Positions 18,630-27,624 of a stretch of 64,000 bases of DNA are shown here, in pieces. Within the stretch, counting starts at the first letter, position 1. The number at the start of each line of letters is the position of its first letter. The notes under the pieces were generated by a model that saw only the letters and a list, made by a program, of their open reading frames with translations, was not told where the DNA came from and searched no databases. The translations under genes and the position numbers were made by a program. Source of the stretch: Chryseobacterium camelliae. GTDB taxonomy: Bacteria > Bacteroidota > Bacteroidia > Flavobacteriales > Weeksellaceae. The stretch spans positions 1,661,001-1,725,000 of the forward strand of contig NZ_CP115859.1 of the NCBI RefSeq assembly GCF_027920545.1. The letters run 5' to 3'.

Positions 18630-21473
18630 ATGAAAAAATTTCTACTCAGCTTGGTATTGATTCTCTTTTCAATCAATACTTTGTTTGCTCAGAGAGATAC
18701 TGAACACTGGATAGCTCCATACTATGCAGATACTTCAGGATATAATCATATGCTGTATCTCTCTACAGACTCTACCACTCCTTTTACTGTCACCATATAT
18801 AGCAATAATGTAGCTTTGGGGACGGTTACAATCAGTAAAGGAAACCCACAAACCTATTTATTACCGGCAAATTATATTGCAGCAACGTCTACATTTGATG
18901 CATATACGATTATTAATAAAGGGGTTTATCTAAAGGGAACCAAACCTTTTTACTGCACATTAAGAATAGCACAAACTTCTCACGGAGAAGTAGTTACTTC
19001 AAAAGGTAAAGCAGGTATAGGAACTAAATTTTATGCTGCTGCCACACGAATTACATCATCAGGGTATAGTTTTACTACAGGAATACTAGCTACAGAAGAC
19101 AATACCAAGGTAACCGTTTCTGACTATGACCCAAATATGCAGTTTACTAACCAAACTGCACCGCCATTAACAACTACCTTTACGCTGAACAAAGGACAAT
19201 CTTTTCTTTTTGCCGGTGACGGGAATGTAACTCCTAATTACAGTGGTTTTATCGGTGCAAAAATTGTATCAGACAAACCTATTACCGTAACCAACGGGAA
19301 TGCTAACGGTAACTTCGGAACAAGTGCCAATAGTGGTTCTGACCTTATCTTAGACCAATCTGTACCAACATCAAGATTAGGGAATACCTTTGCAATGGTA
19401 AAAACAAGATCAACAGCTCCAGCCAATAATATGGAAGGTGCTATTGTTATAGCAACAGAAAACAATACCGAAATCTATGTAAATGGTGGAACAACGCCAC
19501 TTGCCACTCTAAATGAAGGAGATTGGTACAGAATTAATGAAACCAACTACGCAAACCAAGGAAGTGGACATTCTAACATGTTTATCAGTACTACAAAAAA
19601 TGTATATGTATATCAATTGGTTGGTGTAGGAACAGCAGATAATACCGGAGGGTTTAACTACATACCACCTTTAAACTGTTTTTTACCTAGAAAAATAGAC
19701 GAAGTTGGAAAAATAAACGAAATGCCCCTTGGTACTGGTGGAGCAAGTGTCGTATATAGCGGATTAATTGTAAAATTGAACATTCTTACTGAAGCCGGCG
19801 CAACTGTTTCTTATACTGTAAACGGAGGAGCACCAACGACACCAACTCCCGCACAAGGTCCGTTTCCACTTACCGGAAATGCAAACTGGGTGACGTATGC
19901 CATTACAGGTATTGGAGGAACTGTAGCAGTGACATCTGATAAAGCTGTAACTGCAGGGATAAACGGAGGATACAGCACTGCAGGATACGGAGGATACTTC
20001 GCCGGATTCTCTTCAATCCCTCTTATTTCAAAAACAACAGGAGATTGTATTCCGGGAATTATTTTAGAAGTTGATGATAGCTACGATACTTATCAGTGGT
20101 ATTTGAATGGTAACCCAATTACTGGAGCTAATTCATTCTCATATACACCTACAGTTGGAGGTAATTACACTGTAAAAGTTACCATAGGTAGCTGCCCTGC
20201 CGAAACAACTCCAGTTTTCAAAGTATTCACATGTTTAACTGAGTCTAATAAAGCGATGAATGTTTGTGATATTTCGCAGGTAGTTATCCCGGAATTCACG
20301 GTTTCGACACAAACTTATAATCCAAGTACAGTAACTATTGTTACACCACCTACCAATGGTATTGCAACAATAAATCCGGTAACAGGAGTTATTAATTATA
20401 CTCCAAACGTAAACTACGTAGGAACCGATACCATCGTATATAAATTCTGTGGAAATGCACCTGAGTTTGTAGACTGCGAGGAAGTGACATTAACATTCAC
20501 TGTTTCAGAACTTCCTGAAGTAACCAATGCTACATTAAGAACCTGCTTCTTGGAAGGTAATACTGCTACAGGAGAATTCAATCTTACCATAGCTCCTGTA
20601 ACAACACAGACAGGTGTAACCAAACAATATTACCCATCTAATACGGATGCTGTAAACGGAACGAATGAAATTTTAAATCCGGGCAACTATATCGCACCAA
20701 GTGGTGTAGTATATGTAAAAGTAACCAACGGTAACGGTTGTTATAGAATTGCTCAGGTGACACTTATCGTATTCCCTCCTACTACATCATCAGTATTAAC
20801 TGAGAAAGTTATCTGTATCGAGGATAAAACAACACTAGATGCAGGTCCTAATTTCGATGGTTACCAATGGAGCACAGGAGCAACAACGCAATCAATTTCA
20901 GATGTGACTGTGGGTACATACTGGGTAAGATTAAAGACTGGAGAATGCTGGACTAAACAAACTGTAAAAGTATATCCTGCACAACAACCGGTAATTTCAA
21001 GCATTGATATCGCTACCAATACAGTTACTGTAAATGCAACAGGAGGAACTGCTCCATACAAATATTCTATGGATAACATCAACTGGCAAGATTCTAATGT
21101 CTTTACTGATGTACCTAGAGGAAACGGAATGGTATACGTGAAAGATGCTTATGATTGTAACCCTACTACCGTAGAAATTACTATTCCTAATATCATCAAC
21201 GTGATTACTCCGAATAGCGATGGTGTAAATGATATTTTAGATTACTCTGAATTAGGTCACAAATCTAATCTGGTGATCGATATCTTTGATAGATACGGAA
21301 CTAAAATATACCAGGCAAACAAAGCCAACGGATACAAATGGGACGGCTCAACGAACGGAAGCAAAAAAGTATCTACAGGAAGCTACTGGTTCAGCGTAAG
21401 TTGGAATGAGCCTAATGCTAAACAAACTCCAATCAAATATTCAGGATGGATTTTGGTTAAAAACAGAGAATAA
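18630..21473 (+). CDS. Array copy 4: secreted IgGFc-binding-like protein with T9SS type B C-terminus
   Basis: 947 residues. Signal peptide MKKFLLSLVLILFSINTLFA, then D-T-E-H-W-I-A-P. The IgGFc-binding-like region includes EVVTSKGKAGIGTKFYAA, LILDQSVPTSRLGNTF and YGGYFAGFSSIPLIS. The Ig-like module YDTYQWYLNGNPITGA, a cadherin-like module, a second Ig-like module with YQWSTGATT, an SprB-like repeat and a sorting domain with NVITPNSDGVNDILDYSEL and YKWDGSTNG follow. It has the short plan of copies 2 and 3 but is more diverged from both than they are from each other. The usual N-G-D-G of the C-terminal domain is N-S-D-G here. Surface adhesin or binding protein is an inference. Confidence 0.88.
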   Translation: MKKFLLSLVLILFSINTLFAQRDTEHWIAPYYADTSGYNHMLYLSTDSTTPFTVTIYSNNVALGTVTISKGNPQTYLLPANYIAATSTFDAYTIINKGVYLKGTKPFYCTLRIAQTSHGEVVTSKGKAGIGTKFYAAATRITSSGYSFTTGILATEDNTKVTVSDYDPNMQFTNQTAPPLTTTFTLNKGQSFLFAGDGNVTPNYSGFIGAKIVSDKPITVTNGNANGNFGTSANSGSDLILDQSVPTSRLGNTFAMVKTRSTAPANNMEGAIVIATENNTEIYVNGGTTPLATLNEGDWYRINETNYANQGSGHSNMFISTTKNVYVYQLVGVGTADNTGGFNYIPPLNCFLPRKIDEVGKINEMPLGTGGASVVYSGLIVKLNILTEAGATVSYTVNGGAPTTPTPAQGPFPLTGNANWVTYAITGIGGTVAVTSDKAVTAGINGGYSTAGYGGYFAGFSSIPLISKTTGDCIPGIILEVDDSYDTYQWYLNGNPITGANSFSYTPTVGGNYTVKVTIGSCPAETTPVFKVFTCLTESNKAMNVCDISQVVIPEFTVSTQTYNPSTVTIVTPPTNGIATINPVTGVINYTPNVNYVGTDTIVYKFCGNAPEFVDCEEVTLTFTVSELPEVTNATLRTCFLEGNTATGEFNLTIAPVTTQTGVTKQYYPSNTDAVNGTNEILNPGNYIAPSGVVYVKVTNGNGCYRIAQVTLIVFPPTTSSVLTEKVICIEDKTTLDAGPNFDGYQWSTGATTQSISDVTVGTYWVRLKTGECWTKQTVKVYPAQQPVISSIDIATNTVTVNATGGTAPYKYSMDNINWQDSNVFTDVPRGNGMVYVKDAYDCNPTTVEITIPNIINVITPNSDGVNDILDYSELGHKSNLVIDIFDRYGTKIYQANKANGYKWDGSTNGSKKVSTGSYWFSVSWNEPNAKQTPIKYSGWILVKNRE

Positions 21474-21498
21474 CTACAACTTATATTAAATACATTAA

Positions 21499-21527
21499 AA
21501 ACCACGATTTAAAAATCGTGGTTTTTT
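21499..21527 (+). terminator. Terminator after array copy 4
   Basis: Perfect 12-base stem AAACCACGATTT / AAATCGTGGTTT with a two-base centre (shorter functional stem likely), followed by T7. Confidence 0.85.
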
Positions 21528-21562
21528 TATTACTTTTTCAAGCTAATACTACTTTTTATTAT

Positions 21563-21570
21563 TAAATTTG
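21563..21570 (+). promoter_or_regulatory. -7 box of array copy 5
   Basis: TAAATTTG, 19 bases before the ATG. The leader (AAAGCTAATCTTG) is only loosely like that of copies 2-4. Confidence 0.5.
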
Positions 21571-21589
21571 TGACAAAAGCTAATCTTGA

Positions 21590-24500
21590 ATGAAAAAAAT
21601 TCTATCTTTTTTATTTATATTTTTCATTTTCATGTCTACTTTTGCACAGCTAGACAGAGAACATTGGTTTGCTCCTATGATTGATAGAACAGGAAACCCA
21701 AATCCTTATCAAAAGCTCTATTTATCAACCAACCGTACTACGCCTTTCCCTGTAAGCATTTACAACAACAATATTTTAATCGGTACTGTAACAATCAGTA
21801 AAAATAATCCTCAGAAATTTGATGTTTTAAGAGATTATATCATCACTGTTTCACAAGCAGACCTGTTTACGACAACAACCAAAGGACTTTATTTAAAAGC
21901 TGATTTTCCTTTTTACGCCAATCTTAGATTCTCTGTTTTTAATCATGCAGAAATCATCACATCAAAAGGGATACCTTCAACCGGAAAAACTTTTTATGCC
22001 GCAAATGCTCCCATTACGGTAAGCAATAATATTCTGAACTTCATGACAAGTATTTTAGCAACTGAAGATAATACAACAGTTACTATTTCAGGGTACAAAT
22101 CTACCGTTCAGTTTTCCAATGGAACAACCGGAGTTACTAATCCTACGATAACATTCACTTTAAACAAAGGAAAATCTTATATTATTGATGGTAAAGGAGA
22201 TGTTACAGGTAATTTTGATGGCTTTATAGGGGCTAAAATTGTTGCTAACAAAGCCATTAATGTGACCAATGGTAATTTCAATGGACAATATGCAGGAAAT
22301 AACCCTACAAGCTCGGATATTTTAATGGATCAGGCAGTTCCAGTCGACAGGTTAGGAACCGAATTTGCCTTGGTAAAAGGAAACGGAAGTATTGGAACGA
22401 ACATGGAGGGAGCTCTGGTAATAGCCACTGAAGATAATACTCAGATTTTTGTAAATAATGAGATTCCACCTATCGCTACATTGAATACCGGTCAATATTT
22501 TGTTATTCCTGATACAAAATATATTTTACAAGGAAATAGCCATTACAATTTATACATAAAAACTTCAAAAAATGCCTACATTTATCAGTTGCTTGCCGGA
22601 AATTCTGCTTCAGGAAGTGAAGTTGCAACAGGTGGTTTTAATTTTATTCCGGCTTTAAACTGTTACTTACCGAAACAAATTAATGAGCTTGGCTTTATTG
22701 ATGAAAACTTTGTGCACTCTAATAATAACCCTAACGGAATTTTAAATATTCCTACCAAATTAAATCTTATTACTCAAAAAGGAGCCGTTGTAACAGTTAA
22801 TGGAAGTACTCCTCTTGCCAGCACAGGACCTTTTGATATGACGGGAACCAACAACTGGGTAACCTATGGAATTCCAAATACGGCAGGAACGATTACCGTT
22901 ATCTCAAACAAGGCCATTACTGCGGGTATCAATGCAGGAAGTGACGCTGTAGGATATGGAGGCTTTTTTGCAGGATTCCCAACCCAACCTTTTATTTTGC
23001 AATCAGGGGCAGGATGCGCTCCGGGCGTTACCCTTACTGTTGACCCTCTAATATATGACAGCTATCAATGGTATAGAAACGGATCCATCATACCGGGAGC
23101 TACAAACTCGACTTATAGTCCTACTCAGGCAGGTTTTTATTCTTGTTCGGTAACGATGGGAAGCTGTGCCCCGCTTGTTTCCAATGAAGTTAAAATTTTA
23201 AATTGTACCAAGCAAAGTACTGCAACTTATAATGTGTGTGCAATCCAGACCATCACTCCTACATTCACAACCTCCACACAGACTCCCGTTCCTTCTACCG
23301 TATCAATTGTAACTCAGGCTACCCTTGGTACAGCAAGTATTAATCCTACAACAGGAGTAATTACTTACACGCCTACCAACCCCGGAACAACAACCGGTAC
23401 AGATACTTTCACCTATACCTTCTGCGGAAACGATCCCGTTTTTCCGGATTGTGAAACTGTAGTAGTTACCGTTAATCTATCAGCCCTTACTACAAACAGC
23501 GCAACAATTTATGCATGTAATATCAATAATCAGGGAACGTTCAATCTGACTTCTGCCAATGTAAGCAACAACTCTCCTATTACGATCACCTATTATCCGA
23601 CATTAGTAGATGCACAGACTGAAAACCCAAGTGCGCTTATTACTTCTCCTACAGCTTATACAGCAACCAATGGAACCATTGTATATGCGGTTGTAAAAAA
23701 TAATAACGGTTGTAAAAGTATTGCTCAAATTACATTAAGTCTTTACAATCTGGCTATAGTTCTTCCTAACTATTCCGGCGTCTTTTGTGATGATAATTTT
23801 GATGGCACTGTTACTATAAACCTTCAAAATATCACTCCAATAGTTCTTAATAATCCGACCTATTTTACCAATGTAAGATATTATGCAAATCTTACGGATG
23901 CTAATGCTGGAAATGCCAATACACTTCCTAATAATTGGAGCTATACAACAGCAACTACAATTTATATCCGCGTAGATTCACCCGATGGATGTGCTGCTGT
24001 AGTGCAACCGCTAAATTTCTCTATCGGGCAGCAAATTCAGCTATTAACAGACCGCGTTACCACAAGTCTCTGCGATGAGGATTTGGATGGCAGTAAGCAG
24101 GTTAACTTATTACCGTTTATCCCTCAATTTACAACAGATCCAAGTGTTACTTACACTTTCCACAGTAATTTGCTAGATGCACAAAACGGCACAACCCCGA
24201 TTAATAGTGTTATAAGCCTTTCAGGAACTCAAACGATATATATAAGATTTGAAAAAAATGGGGTTTGTCCTGCTATCGGAAAAATAATTATTACCATTAA
24301 AACTCCTAAAAAATCTGATATTTTATTAGATCAGATAATCTGTGCAAAAACAACCACTACCCTGGATGCAGGCTCTGGTTTTGAGTCTTATGTTTGGAGC
24401 ACGGGTGCTTCAACGTCGTCTATTACGGATGTACCTGTCGGAAACTATTGGGTAGACCTTACCTACAACGGCTGTGTATACAGACAATTTGTGAATGTAA

Positions 24501-24994
24501 TAGAAGCCCAGCTTCCGTCCATCATTTCTATTGACATCAACGGAACTACTGTCACGATAAACGTAGCCGGAGGTTTCCCTCCTTATCAATATTCCTTGGA
24601 TGGAATCAACTGGCAAAGCTCCAATGTTTTCTATAATGTCGCTAGGGGATCTCATGTTGTATATGTAAGAGACTCGAAAAGCTGTGAAATTGTAGAAAAA
24701 CCGTTTGTCGTTGTAAAACTGATTAATACCATTACCCCAAGCGGAGACGGGCACAATGACCAGATCAACTACTCCGGTCTTGCTGATAAAACCAACTTCG
24801 AGTTTAGAATTTTCGACAGGTACGGTGCTGAAGTTTTTAAGGGAACCCCTACCAATAATTATACCTGGGATGGAACCATGGGCGGAAGAAATGTTCCGAC
24901 AGCAACCTATTGGTATTTTGTAAGTTGGGTTGAATCAGGAACAATTCCTACTACTGTAAAATATACAAGCTGGCTTTTGGTAAAACACAGATAA
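21590..24994 (+). CDS. Array copy 5: long IgGFc-binding-like protein with T9SS type B C-terminus
   Basis: 1134 residues. Signal peptide MKKILSFLFIFFIFMSTFAQ, then D-R-E-H-W-F-A-P. It has the long plan of copy 1: IgGFc-binding-like region (EIITSKGIPSTGKTFYAA, ILMDQAVPVDRLGTEF, YGGFFAGF), Ig-like module (YDSYQWYRNGSIIPGA), cadherin-like module (TYTPTNPG), the two modules starting FCDDNFDGTVTINL and LCDEDLDGSKQVNL, then an Ig-like module, an SprB-like repeat and a sorting domain (NTITPSGDGHNDQINYSGL, YTWDGTMGG). The shared FAPM, VPVDRLG and Cys-Asp-(D/E) modules make it the closest relative of copy 1, so the two long forms flank the three short ones. No clear hairpin follows it. Confidence 0.88.
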   Translation: MKKILSFLFIFFIFMSTFAQLDREHWFAPMIDRTGNPNPYQKLYLSTNRTTPFPVSIYNNNILIGTVTISKNNPQKFDVLRDYIITVSQADLFTTTTKGLYLKADFPFYANLRFSVFNHAEIITSKGIPSTGKTFYAANAPITVSNNILNFMTSILATEDNTTVTISGYKSTVQFSNGTTGVTNPTITFTLNKGKSYIIDGKGDVTGNFDGFIGAKIVANKAINVTNGNFNGQYAGNNPTSSDILMDQAVPVDRLGTEFALVKGNGSIGTNMEGALVIATEDNTQIFVNNEIPPIATLNTGQYFVIPDTKYILQGNSHYNLYIKTSKNAYIYQLLAGNSASGSEVATGGFNFIPALNCYLPKQINELGFIDENFVHSNNNPNGILNIPTKLNLITQKGAVVTVNGSTPLASTGPFDMTGTNNWVTYGIPNTAGTITVISNKAITAGINAGSDAVGYGGFFAGFPTQPFILQSGAGCAPGVTLTVDPLIYDSYQWYRNGSIIPGATNSTYSPTQAGFYSCSVTMGSCAPLVSNEVKILNCTKQSTATYNVCAIQTITPTFTTSTQTPVPSTVSIVTQATLGTASINPTTGVITYTPTNPGTTTGTDTFTYTFCGNDPVFPDCETVVVTVNLSALTTNSATIYACNINNQGTFNLTSANVSNNSPITITYYPTLVDAQTENPSALITSPTAYTATNGTIVYAVVKNNNGCKSIAQITLSLYNLAIVLPNYSGVFCDDNFDGTVTINLQNITPIVLNNPTYFTNVRYYANLTDANAGNANTLPNNWSYTTATTIYIRVDSPDGCAAVVQPLNFSIGQQIQLLTDRVTTSLCDEDLDGSKQVNLLPFIPQFTTDPSVTYTFHSNLLDAQNGTTPINSVISLSGTQTIYIRFEKNGVCPAIGKIIITIKTPKKSDILLDQIICAKTTTTLDAGSGFESYVWSTGASTSSITDVPVGNYWVDLTYNGCVYRQFVNVIEAQLPSIISIDINGTTVTINVAGGFPPYQYSLDGINWQSSNVFYNVARGSHVVYVRDSKSCEIVEKPFVVVKLINTITPSGDGHNDQINYSGLADKTNFEFRIFDRYGAEVFKGTPTNNYTWDGTMGGRNVPTATYWYFVSWVESGTIPTTVKYTSWLLVKHR

Positions 24995-25104
24995 AAAACA
25001 AAAAGTATCCATTTATAACAATCATTAACAGTTTTACATTAAAGTTTAATATACTTTAACCTGTTTTTGCAGTCTAATGAGTAATAATTTGGAGTATTTC
25101 TATG

Positions 25105-25112
25105 TAATTTTG
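25105..25112 (+). promoter_or_regulatory. -7 box before 25121 gene
   Basis: TAATTTTG fits TAnnTTTG. It is only 8 bases from the ATG at 25121, so the transcript would have a very short leader. Confidence 0.35.
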
Positions 25113-25120
25113 CCAATTAT

Positions 25121-25909
25121 ATGAAGAAACTAATTACTCTAATTTTATTGATTTTTCTAGCTAAAATCAATGCTCAGATTTTCTCTGGTGAAGTTTTTTT
25201 AAGAGACAATTCTATTTTGTATCTCAATCAAGTATATGTAACCAATCTTAATACACAAAAAACAGTACTTACCAACTACAACGGTAATTTCAATATCGAA
25301 GCAAAATTGGGAGATGTAATTCGTTTCACCTCAATTATTACCGAAAGAAAAGATTTCAAAATCTCTCAGCAAATGTTGGGAGGCAAAAACTTAATCGAGC
25401 TTAAAATCGCTTATTATGATATTCAGGAAGTTCTTATCAGCAGATTCAAGCCTACCGGTAATCTCAGATATGACGTAAATACGATTAGAAAAGAAGATAA
25501 AAGCCTTGCTCTGAAAAAAGTAATTGGCTTGCCCGCCCCTAAAGGTGATGGTACTCCTCCTGAGCTTCCGGTTGCCGGCTTACGGGATGGAGGACTTACT
25601 TTCAGCTTAGAAAGCGTATACGATATACTTTCAGGTGAGCGCAAGAAAAAACAACGGTATTTAGCTTATGAGAGAATGAACACTTCCATTGCTCAGATTA
25701 AAAATTATTTGGGAAAAGACTATTTCGCAAAATTTAAAATTCCGGAAAATCTGATTGACAATTTCTTACAGTTCGTTTATACTTCAGAAAATATACAGCC
25801 GTATGTTTTGGCAGGTAATTTTGAAGCCATTAAAATACCTATTGAAAAATATATTCCTATTTATCAGAAAAGGCTTAAAAATTCGCACCTTCAGGAAATA
25901 GCAAAGTAA
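25121..25909 (+). CDS. Secreted protein with carboxypeptidase-regulatory-like domain
   Basis: 262 residues. Signal peptide MKKLITLILLIFLAKINAQ. Residues about 20-95 form a CarboxypepD_reg-like beta-sandwich: GEVFLRDNSILYLNQVYVTN, then a TNYNGNFNIEAKLGDVIRFT segment, the same fold used as the N-terminal plug extension of SusC-type receptors. The remaining 165 residues are mixed helix with no recognised domain. It contains ILSGERKKKQRYLAYERM. It is probably periplasmic or attached to the outer membrane from the inside. This two-part layout is common and uncharacterised in flavobacteria. It follows the surface-protein array but has its own promoter-like box, so a link to the array is unproven. 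Confidence 0.7.
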   Translation: MKKLITLILLIFLAKINAQIFSGEVFLRDNSILYLNQVYVTNLNTQKTVLTNYNGNFNIEAKLGDVIRFTSIITERKDFKISQQMLGGKNLIELKIAYYDIQEVLISRFKPTGNLRYDVNTIRKEDKSLALKKVIGLPAPKGDGTPPELPVAGLRDGGLTFSLESVYDILSGERKKKQRYLAYERMNTSIAQIKNYLGKDYFAKFKIPENLIDNFLQFVYTSENIQPYVLAGNFEAIKIPIEKYIPIYQKRLKNSHLQEIAK

Positions 25910-26018
25910 AAAGTTAAAATTCTTTTTGGAGTAGGTATCTTCTTTAAATTATTTATAATTTTATGGCCTGTTTAATTATTTACGATCCATTATTACAAGA
26001 TCAAAAGCATATATTTTA

Positions 26019-26795
26019 ATGAAGAATTTACTTTTTTTATTGAGTACAGTATTATTTATTAACCTTTCTGCCCAGGGGAAAGATAAGGATTACAGCAATA
26101 TTTTAAAAAGCAAAAATATCTATGAACTCAATGCTTTTTTACGAGATGCCCATCCCGATGAACCTCGCCGTTCTGTAATAAAACCAAGAGTAATGCAGCT
26201 GATGAAAGATTATATAAAAAATGCAGCTCCGGGAGATCCAAAAGTAAAAAGTATGCAGGAAAACCTTGCTCTTTTAAAAAGAAGATCTTCTACCAAAATT
26301 ACATTTGATGAGATGAATGCAAAAATCCGGGAAAAACAGATTGCAAGATACAGAGCAGAGCTGGCTTCGGGAGTATCATCAGTAAAATATACGCCAAGTA
26401 CCGCGCAAAATGTGTATGTAGCCAGTACTGCGGCAACCACTACAAAAGTTGCCATTCCGGATACAGAAGCAGATGAATTTAATATGCTGATGGGCGGTAA
26501 TGCGACTGAACATAAGAATAAAACCGTAAAAATATTAAACTCACTATTTGATAATGATCCTAATGCCAAAGAATGTATTGTGATGATCGAAAACAATTCG
26601 GATTGTAATATTATCGTAAGAATGGAGGGTATCGGAAATACTAAGTACCGTCTTGCAGTACCGGCACACGGTGACAATTCTATAGTAATCGAAAAAGGAA
26701 ATTATCTATTTACCAGTATTGTTTGCGGGGCACAGTATGCATCACAGAAGACGGTTCAAAAGCCTATTATGGTGGCTCTGAGCAACCCTAAATAA
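26019..26795 (+). CDS. Secreted protein, second member of the local two-Cys family
   Basis: 258 residues. Signal peptide MKNLLFLLSTVLFINLSAQ. Residues 25-110 are a charged helical region (ILKSKNIYELNAFLRDAHPD, PRVMQLMKDYI) that may form a helical bundle. The last 95 residues match the C-terminal domain of the 7184-7879 protein: KTVKILNSLFDNDP, then VMIENNSDCNIIVRMEG, AVPAHGDNSIVIEKGNYLF and SIVCGAQYASQKTV, keeping both Cys. Probably periplasmic or surface; function unknown. It lies upstream of trmB, which has its own promoter-like box. Confidence 0.7.
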   Translation: MKNLLFLLSTVLFINLSAQGKDKDYSNILKSKNIYELNAFLRDAHPDEPRRSVIKPRVMQLMKDYIKNAAPGDPKVKSMQENLALLKRRSSTKITFDEMNAKIREKQIARYRAELASGVSSVKYTPSTAQNVYVASTAATTTKVAIPDTEADEFNMLMGGNATEHKNKTVKILNSLFDNDPNAKECIVMIENNSDCNIIVRMEGIGNTKYRLAVPAHGDNSIVIEKGNYLFTSIVCGAQYASQKTVQKPIMVALSNPK

Positions 26796-26850
26796 GATCA
26801 GAGAAGACTTCAAAATCATTAGAAAAAACAAAAAATAGGTAATTTTTTCC

Positions 26851-26858
26851 TATTTTTG
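26851..26858 (+). promoter_or_regulatory. -7 box of the trmB promoter
   Basis: TATTTTTG, 16 bases before the trmB ATG. Confidence 0.45.
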
Positions 26859-26874
26859 TCCGATTTTATAGATT

Positions 26875-27552
26875 ATGGGCAAAAATAAACTGGCGAGATT
26901 CGCTGAAAACAAAATATTATCAAATGTAGTTCAGCCGACAAGAGAAGAAGCTCTGGAAGGTTTTAGGCTAAAAGGAAACTGGAGAAAAGATTTTTTCAAA
27001 AATGAAAACCCTATTGTTTTAGAACTGGGTTGTGGAAAAGGAGAATATTCTGTAGGTCTCGCAAAAACTTTTCCTGAAAAGAATTTTATAGGAATTGATA
27101 TTAAAGGGGCCAGATTTTGGTTTGGAGCTAAAGAAGCAGTTGATAACAACATGACCAATGTTGCGTTCTTAAGAAGCCAGATCGAATTGGTAGACTGTTT
27201 TTTTGCTGAGAATGAAGTTGATGAAATCTGGATTACCTTCCCGGATCCTCAGATCAAATACCGCCGTACAAAACACAGATTAACGCATCCTGATTTTCTT
27301 GACCGATATAAAAAGTTTCTAAAACCGGGCGGCATCATTCACTTAAAAACAGATTCTGAGTTCTTGCATGGCTATACGTTGGGATACCTTCAAGGAGCAG
27401 GCTATGAAATTATCAGTGCACATCATGATGTTTACGGAGCTCCTGAATACGATCCAGGTACTCCACATTTAAGAGATATCAGAACCTATTATGAAGAGTT
27501 ATTTTCTGCAAAAGGAAAAACAATTACATATATAAAGTTCAGAATAAACTAA
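26875..27552 (+). CDS. trmB: tRNA (guanine-N7-)-methyltransferase
   Basis: 225 residues, usual for TrmB. It methylates N7 of G46 in the variable loop of tRNAs using SAM. The SAM-binding motif I is VLELGCGKGEYSVGLA, followed by NFIGIDIKGARFWFGAKEA. The family signature WITFPDPQIKYRRTKHRL is intact, and the end has the LRDIRTYYEELF segment. The start after the -7 box is the only reasonable one. A hairpin follows. Confidence 0.95.
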   Translation: MGKNKLARFAENKILSNVVQPTREEALEGFRLKGNWRKDFFKNENPIVLELGCGKGEYSVGLAKTFPEKNFIGIDIKGARFWFGAKEAVDNNMTNVAFLRSQIELVDCFFAENEVDEIWITFPDPQIKYRRTKHRLTHPDFLDRYKKFLKPGGIIHLKTDSEFLHGYTLGYLQGAGYEIISAHHDVYGAPEYDPGTPHLRDIRTYYEELFSAKGKTITYIKFRIN

Positions 27553-27555
27553 TAT

Positions 27556-27582
27556 AAAGGTAAGATTTTCTTACCTTTTTTC
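27556..27582 (+). terminator. Terminator after trmB
   Basis: Stem AAAGGTAAGA / TCTTACCTTT with T6, starting three bases past the stop codon. Confidence 0.85.
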
Positions 27583-27624
27583 GTTTCAATACTATCTTAC
27601 ATTCGTCTATTAAAAATAAGTTAC

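Larger units (their letters stand above)
9045..24994 (+). repeat. Tandem array of five paralogous surface-protein genes
   Basis: Five consecutive same-strand genes (9045, 12642, 15624, 18630 and 21590) encode proteins with the same order of parts: signal peptide, D-x-(D/E)-H-W-(F/I)-A-P motif, IgGFc-binding-like region, YxxYQWYxNG Ig-like module, cadherin-like module and type B sorting domain. Gaps of 115-240 bases hold a terminator and a -7 box. Copies 2-4 are shorter and more alike than copies 1 and 5. Confidence 0.95.
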
